From Trochalopteron elliotii (lineage: Eukaryota > Chordata > Aves > Passeriformes > Leiothrichidae): a stretch of 64,000 nucleotides of DNA. Shown here in pieces: positions 57,598-64,000 of the stretch (positions are counted from its first letter, which is position 1; each line of letters begins with the position of its first letter). Made by a program: the position numbers and the translations under genes. Location: the NCBI GenBank assembly GCA_024734555.1, contig JANPWX010000081.1, forward strand, positions 3,806,825 to 3,870,824, given 5' to 3'. The notes under the pieces are model-generated. The model made no database searches. It saw only the letters and a list, made by a program, of their open reading frames with translations, and was not told where the DNA came from.

Positions 57598-60500
57598 TTT
57601 GTGGAACTGCACAACCCTTAGGGCATTGCTAATGACACCAGAGATTAAACAAGGTATTACACCAGACACATAACAGTATATTTATATTGTGCTGTACAGT
57701 TAAAGCTGTGCCATATTTAATGTCCTATTGCACAACATCATTTGATATTGATTTTATAAATACAGTAACTTGCAAGCTTTATTAGCAAGCAGATTGATGA
57801 AAATAATTTTTAGAGCAGAGTTTGGGCTGTTTGTATTCAAGATCATAACAAAATAGGCCTATAAAAGATGTCTTGATGAATTCTCTGAGATGTGAAGACA
57901 TCACAACGAAAATAGATTGAATCTGGGCCATTTGATCACTTCATATTCACCATTTTTACTATGGGTAAAAAATTTAATGTGAAACAAGAGGCATGTAGGC
58001 AATGTGGACCAGACCTGCAACAACTTAAGAGATTAACTTCCAGTGATTTAGGCCCTGAATGTGTTTGAGAATCTGGGTTTAACTCCTCTTTTAATTGGTA
58101 TTTTAACAAAATGCATCCAAGATGGTAAGAGCACAAAATAGCAGGGGGAACTGGAAGCATATGCAAAGCCAGAGAGAAGGATTGCATAAAGCCTGCAGTG
58201 CCTGTCAGCCAAGCTAGAGCAAACAATTCCCATATCACTTACTTCAGAAAACTTCACACTTCAATTTTGATTTATATTATCTTCTATTTCAATGCAAAGA
58301 GAATATGAGAAAATTATCAAACTTATGAAATGGTATTATCTATATCAGAAGCTTTCAATTTATTTAATCTGCATTTTTCTAAGTTATTGTAGTGGAGACG
58401 TTCCTTTAAGAAATTCAGATCTGTTGATTATACAGAATACACCAGCTCTCACTTTCTGAATCTCTACATAAGTGGGATAAGACATGCCAAAGGCCCACAG
58501 ATCTCTCTTCTCAGACAACAGCACTGCAAGAGACTAGTTTTTTTTAGGAACCGGGTCAAGATGCAAACTGAGATGCCACATTCATTTATTATCTGTAATT
58601 ACTTTCAGTGACTTGCTGAGCATTGTAATGTGTTTAGCACAAGGTTTGGTTCGGGAATTTTCAAACAGAAGAGCATGACAATGGCAAATGCCATGAACAT
58701 ATCCATTAGAAACTAATATTCTGTTACTTCCTCACTGTGTTCCATTTAATTTGTTTTGTCAGTGAAGTTGTTCAGTTCAGCTATCTACTGTCTCATTTCA
58801 AGGTATTTTTTTCTTTATTTTTTTTACAAAGATTACAGGTATCTGGTAAAGACTTGGAAAAGAAACATTTTAACAAACTTAAAGCCTAATCAAGGCTATG
58901 CTTATATTAGGAAATCATCAACCTCATAGGAATGGATTAGCAGACAGAAGATGTTGCTGTTGAGAACAGTATGTCATCACTGTACATAGTCTTCCAAATT
59001 TTATTTCAGACTAGATTTAATTTTGCCATCAGGGCTGAATGTCGTCTCTCCATGCATCAGTCAAGCAGTCCAAAGTAGCAGTGGGGAAGCCTTTATATCT
59101 AAAAGAAGAGTAGAAGTGCAGTGGGATGCATACCTGAGGCAGGATTTGTTTAGTTTCCTCTGAAGAGGCTCATTCCCAGACACCAAGAGAGCAAAGCAGG
59201 AACTGAGGACAGCCAAGGAACTTGCTTAGAAACCGCACTGCCACTTTAAAGGAAAGTGTGGATTCAATCAGGTATTCTTCTGCCCAGCATGACATCCATC
59301 TGCATGTGTTCCAGGTTTAAGATTTGAGTAATCCCACTGTTTGTGATTCTGCACTAGTGCTGGTGACAAGGCTAACAGATGCACCCTCCAAGTCTTGCAG
59401 GTTCATGCCATAATTTGTTCCTACATTCAGTACGATCATAGAACGTGTTTATTCACTCTGTCAGAGGAGGTTTTCATTGACAGCATTGGATTTTTTACCC
59501 AGGCACGCCAAAGTCATGGTTATAGTATTGCATCAATATCTGAAATACATTTTAAAAAACATTTATGTAAAAACCAGGTTAAAAAGAATAGCGAATTATC
59601 AAGAGATATGTTAATTTGGAATAGTCTTCAAACTTTTAAGCCAAAGTTGCCTCTGAAAGTAGAGGTAACTAATCCAGGGAACCAGCAGAACAAAGACGCA
59701 ATACTGCTCACAACTATTTTCCATTTATATAAGCAATAGGCAGAGCTGCTTCTGTAGTTTCCACTACAGAAACAAAACGTTGTCATATTTTAAAGTAATG
59801 GCCCAAGATTATATAGCTGCATAAGCACAGAGTAGCTTTCTGCAGTGTTTTAAGCTATTTCTGTAATATTTTCATAAGCGATTAAGAGTTGTCTCCTACC
59901 CTACTTCAGTCAATAAGGAATTTGCATTCAACAAGGATTAGGAACAGAGGCCCCAAATCAAAGCTCTTAAGAATTTCTAAGTCTCATTGAGGTCAATGCA
60001 AAGCAAGTTTGCACTCAAGTGCTTTGCTGGGAGGAGGAAAATGCTCTTTGTTTTTATGTTTTGCCTGTTTGTCTAAGTAAACAAAAAAGGCAGTGGAAGC
60101 TGATTTTTAATTTCTGCCATCACAGCTCTGAAACTGAATGGCTCAGCTGGAAGACATGGAAATTAGCCTGTGGCAGGAAGCTATAGAGACACAACAGCAA
60201 GTGAAAAAGCAGCACAGCATTTATCTTCCTTATAAGTTAATGTTCTTCTTCTGGCAGTGAGTAGATGTCAACTGACTCTAAGTTTCTGTGTTGTCTGATA
60301 TATCCATCCAAGGTATTTAAATACACTAGCCGCATAAAGATTTTTATGAATCAACACTTTTTAAATGCAAAGTTGTCTTTACCCAGACCTTGATAAATGA
60401 TAACACATGTCAGTCTACCAAACCTAACATGGAAAAATGGTAGAATGTCATTATAAATGAGAAAACTTTCTATTAGAGAATCATCAGAAACTGTTCCATT

Positions 60501-60619
60501 CATACTGGCACATGAAGATCAACAAAAGACTTCTGCAACAGAGCAGAGATACCAATCCCTGATTCTTGTAAGAGAAAGGTCAACATTATAAATCTCCATC
60601 CTTTATCAGATGTGGGGGC
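57598..60619. other. AT-rich DNA, nothing firm
   Basis: About 3 kb. One 114-codon plus frame at 59395-59739 follows an acceptor-like TCTTGCAG and is discussed under findings. No named repeats. Confidence 0.5.
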
Positions 60620-61818
60620 AAAAATAGCGACAAAAAGTGAGGATGAGGTACTTAATGTTGTCTTTGTTTCACTATTCAATATTAAAACCAGTTGTTCTCT
60701 GATCTGGAAGACAGGGATGGGGAGTAGAATGAAGCTTCCTTAATCCCAGGAGAAGTGGTCAGTAACCTGCTGTTACCTTTTAGTAACTACTTAGACACAC
60801 ACAAGTCTATGGGGCCAGGTGGGATCCACCCAAGGGTACTGAGGGAGGAGGCAGAAGAGCAGAAGAGCTCACTGAGCCGCTCTCCATCATTTAACAGCAG
60901 TCCTGACTAACCAGGGAGGCCCCAGGCGACAGGAATTCAACAAACATGATGCCCATCCACAAGAAGGGTCAGAAGGAGGATCCAGGTTATAATCCCTATC
61001 TGTCTGTCCTTGATACCAGTGAAGGTCATAGAGCAGATCATCTTGGGTGTCTTCAAAAATGACAGGTATGGGATAACCAGACCCTGCCAGCATGGATTTG
61101 GGAGGGGCAGGTCCTGCTTAACCAACCTGGTATCATTTTGAGACAAGATGACCTGGTTACTGGACAAGGGAAAGGCTGTGGATGTCATATACAGAGATTT
61201 TAGCAAAGCCTCTAACACCATTTCCCACACCATTCTCCTGGAGAATCCAACTGCTCGTGGCTTAGACAGGTGTGTTCTTGGCTGGGTGAAGAACTGACTG
61301 CATGTCCAGGCCCAGAGAGAGGTGGGGAATGGAGGAGTCACATCCAGCTGGGGCTGGACACCAAGGGTGTCCCCCAGGCCTCAGCAGTGGGGCCACTCCT
61401 GTTTCATGGGGAGTGACTGAGGGATCTGAAGGAGTTTTTTGTGGAGAGGAGACTCAGGGGAGACCTTATTGCTTTCTACAACTCCCTGGAAGTAGGGTCC
61501 AGCCAGGTGGGGATTGGCCCACTTTCTCAATCAATAGCTGACAAGACAAGAGCAAATGGCCTCAAATTGCACCAAGGGAATATAGATTGGATATTACTAA
61601 AAAATTCTTACATGAAAAGAGTTGCCAAGCATTGGCACAGGCTGTCCAGGGAAGTGGTTGAGTCACCATCCCCAAAAGTATTTAAACCATATTACCACAG
61701 TGTGTACTTGTGGTGCTTGGGGACATGGGTTAGTGGTGAACTAGGCAGTATTAAGCAAACAGTTGGACCTGATGATCTAAAATTTCTTTTCTACCCTAAA
61801 TTATTCTACAACTACAGA
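60620..61818 (+). mobile_element. CR1 LINE with internal deletion (partial reverse transcriptase plus 3' UTR)
   Basis: CR1 is the dominant avian non-LTR retrotransposon. Its second protein carries an endonuclease and a reverse transcriptase. Recognisable parts in order are a GAGGTACTTAATGTTGTCTT segment, GGGGCCAGGTGGGATCCACC, ATGATGCCCATCCACAAGAA, GAAGGTCATAGAGCAGATCA and CATGGATTTGGGAGGGGCAG. Then comes a reverse-transcriptase motif A region from 61172 reading VIYRDFSKASNTISH, where intact copies have FSKAFDTVSH. The first Asp is kept and the second is Asn. That frame stops at 61295. Near 61405-61413 the sequence jumps from the palm region straight to 3' UTR (CTGAGGGATCTGAAGGAG, then CTCAGGGGAGACCTTATTGC), so the YADD region is gone. 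It ends GATGATCTAAAATTTC...TTATTCTACAACTACAG, the CR1 3' terminus. The copy is dead. Confidence 0.93.
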
Positions 61819-64000
61819 GATTAAAACTGAAGTTTCTATATTACAATGTACAAATATTTTATGTGATGTAATGACCTAAAATGTGATAACATAAAATACC
61901 TGCCTTGGGCTGTACATTGATCTTTACATTTTTTATAAACCCATTCATATCTTTCCCTGATAATGGTGTTTCCTCACTGCTCACCTTGGACTCAGAATAA
62001 GAATGCTTGCATTTCTTCTGCTTACAACAGGACCACAAGAGAGGCTGCACCAAATTTATGATATTTTCCTTTAAAAACATAATACTGTGGAATATCATTG
62101 GAATGATATTGGCAGATCATTTCATTTTGAGTCAGTTTACACTTTCGATTTTGTGCATTTGATCTTTAGAGAGTGAAAATCTTATCAGGAGAGTAAATCA
62201 AGACCCAGTTCTCAGTCCACACTTTCAACAGAAGATAACACACCCCTGAGAAGACACAGGCACTTCTTAAGCTTTGATAGAAATGGAGCAAGTGAGATTG
62301 TACTGAATTAATTACTGTACTTCAAAGCAATCTGCTATTTCTGGACTCATTGACTGACTTCGATTTTACTGATTGCAAACCTTCAAATGTTTAGCACTAC
62401 TTAAACTTTTACCTGCTGTGTTAATGCCTGTGTGCACAGCCTGAGGAACTGACCAAGGCTCCTTGTAGATCACAGTGGTGACAAGTCAATTCCATTAAGA
62501 AGTGAAAAAGAAAAAGAAAAAAAAAAGGGACTAAAAGACCTACGTGGAGTTTTTCTTCTGTTTTGCAATAAAATAGTTTGTAAAATGCAAATACGGTGAT
62601 TTTTAACTAAAAGTAGTTCCTACTTGCTATGAAAAAGATGGTTGGAATTTCTCTGAAAATATATGTTCCATGTGAAAGTGAATTTCCTGATCAGTACATA
62701 CATATCAGCAAGCTATCCTGATCCCATGAATAATGAAATAGTTATCTCTGACAAAGTAACTATTGTACAGCTAATTTATCTTTCTCCTGAAAGATTTTTC
62801 AGAGATAAAAACACATTTAATCACAATTTACATATGTGCTACCCAAGTTATCTTAGGGGACAGGAAAATGGAACTGTTAAGGAAATCTGGCCTATGCATA
62901 GGATATCAGATTTCTTGCTAAAATTTCACCAAAATAAATTGTGATGAATAGCTTGTTGACTTCTGACAAACAAGTAGACTGGACTACAGAATTGCACAGA
63001 TGTGAATAACTAGATTGCACAGAAACAAAGCAAAGACTAGCAGCAAAATACAGCATTTCATTTCTCCATTCTCTACATGAGAGCCTTTCATGTATTTTGT
63101 CCATTTCATCATAAGGAACTCTTTTCAATCACAATTCCAACCCATTCCAGTAAAAAAATAAACACGTTCTACCAATCTGCTGCAAAAACAGAGCATTGTC
63201 TCATTACAGAACTCAAAAATCTCATTCTTCTCTCCATTAACCAACCCATTTCCTAGGGTGAAAGCAGTTCCCCATACAAATTTGTCATCATATTTCTGCT
63301 CCCCAAACACCAAACAATTTTATTCATCAAGAAGAGGTGGCACATCAAGAAGATGTCGAAGACTCTTTAATTGCTGGTTTTTGTTGTAAACTCCTAAGGA
63401 ACTGATTCCCTCAAGCAAAACCAGGGAACCAAGGAATGAGGGAATGCAGTGGACACAAGATAAGGGAACTGATATTCTCTCAAGCAAAGGGAGAGAACCC
63501 AAAACTGACTCTTGCTGGCCAAATCCACTCCATCTCAACAACCTTATGCCAAGGCTTTCAATTTCTATGTGGCCTTTGTTTTTCACATGTTTAAAATAAT
63601 CCAGGTGGTATCAAAGCTGGTTTTGGCAGGATCTTGGCCACCCACTGTGGGTGGATCTGGACAGCCTTCTCAATACCTTCCTTCTTTTCCTTCATGTTTT
63701 CCAGCTGCAGGGTCCCATCCTACATCCTCCATAGCAAAAGATGGATTTGTATTCCCTGCTTTTGGGTAGAAACATCCATTCTTAAGGCTACTTTCCCTGT
63801 TTGGCACTCTTATCAAGGATCCTGCTGCCTCAAAAAAGCAAACACCAAAATCCCCATAATTTACTCTGAACAATAGCATACAGCAGCCAATCTGACTGCA
63901 ACTGCAAATCCACACAGCAAAATGCTACCTACCTCTTTAAGTCAAGAGAACCTCTCATGTTTACAGAATTAGGACAAAAGTGCACTCAGGTGTAGTAGCA
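61819..64000. other. AT-rich DNA, nothing identified
   Basis: About 2.2 kb. An A-rich stretch (GAAAAAGAAAAAGAAAAAAA) lies near 62503-62527. Between 63385 and 63490 the words AGGGAACTGAT/AGGAACTGAT and TCAAGCAAA each occur twice, a decayed local duplication. Frames of up to 93 codons have no recognisable content. Confidence 0.55.

Noticed and set aside
60887..61341. 68- and 134-codon minus-strand frames
   Set aside because: They are antisense to the CR1 reverse-transcriptase region and explained by that element.

Overview
This window looks like a stretch of bird nuclear genome, probably a neoavian and perhaps a passerine. The evidence is an AT-rich background, several CR1 retrotransposon 3' ends of the avian type, an LTR that I recognise as a very common avian endogenous-retrovirus class, and no mammalian repeats such as Alu, B1 or L1. 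I found no bacterial-style operons, rRNA, tRNA or CRISPR, and no gene that I can name. It reads as intergenic or deep-intronic DNA. Almost all open frames are short and best explained as chance.

Layout. 1-2100 is a GC-richer patch with a CR1 3' fragment on the minus strand (909-1022) and a nearly complete solo LTR (1501-2069). 2100-13400 is plain AT-rich DNA broken by two unusually long pure T tracts (9487-9528 and 10992-11032). 13412-13780 is a CR1 3' end on the plus strand. It is followed by the best exon-like segment in the window (14260-14360). 14.4-32 kb is mostly featureless, with degraded CR1 pieces near 17.9 and 28.2 kb and a weak LTR-like block near 21.5 kb. A second LTR-like block lies near 32.05-32.38 kb, and a decayed U6 snRNA copy at 33705-33820. 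The 37.8-40 kb interval has an imperfect inverted repeat, a 17-bp tandem repeat and an exon-like open segment on the minus strand (39863-40036). At 41.8-42.5 kb an 18-bp-period minisatellite runs into a perfect 10-bp hairpin, a polypurine tract and an intact LTR, which suggests the 3' end of a provirus whose body is gone. 49.6-50.15 kb holds an ancient CR1-like copy, followed by a CAA-rich repeat. A T-rich tract at 53.68-53.72 kb has a polyadenylation signal beside it on the minus strand, as expected for a retrocopy tail. 60.62-61.82 kb is the largest element, a CR1 that joins part of the reverse transcriptase directly to its 3' UTR by internal deletion.

Nothing here works together as a pathway. 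The window is a record of retrotransposition (CR1, LTR elements, a U6 copy), simple repeats and a few exon-like segments that transcript or conservation data could confirm or dismiss. I did not find a convincing undescribed system. The leads I rate highest are the exon-like segment at 14260-14360, the minisatellite/hairpin/LTR junction at 41.8-42.5 kb, and the possible retrocopy tail at 53.7 kb.
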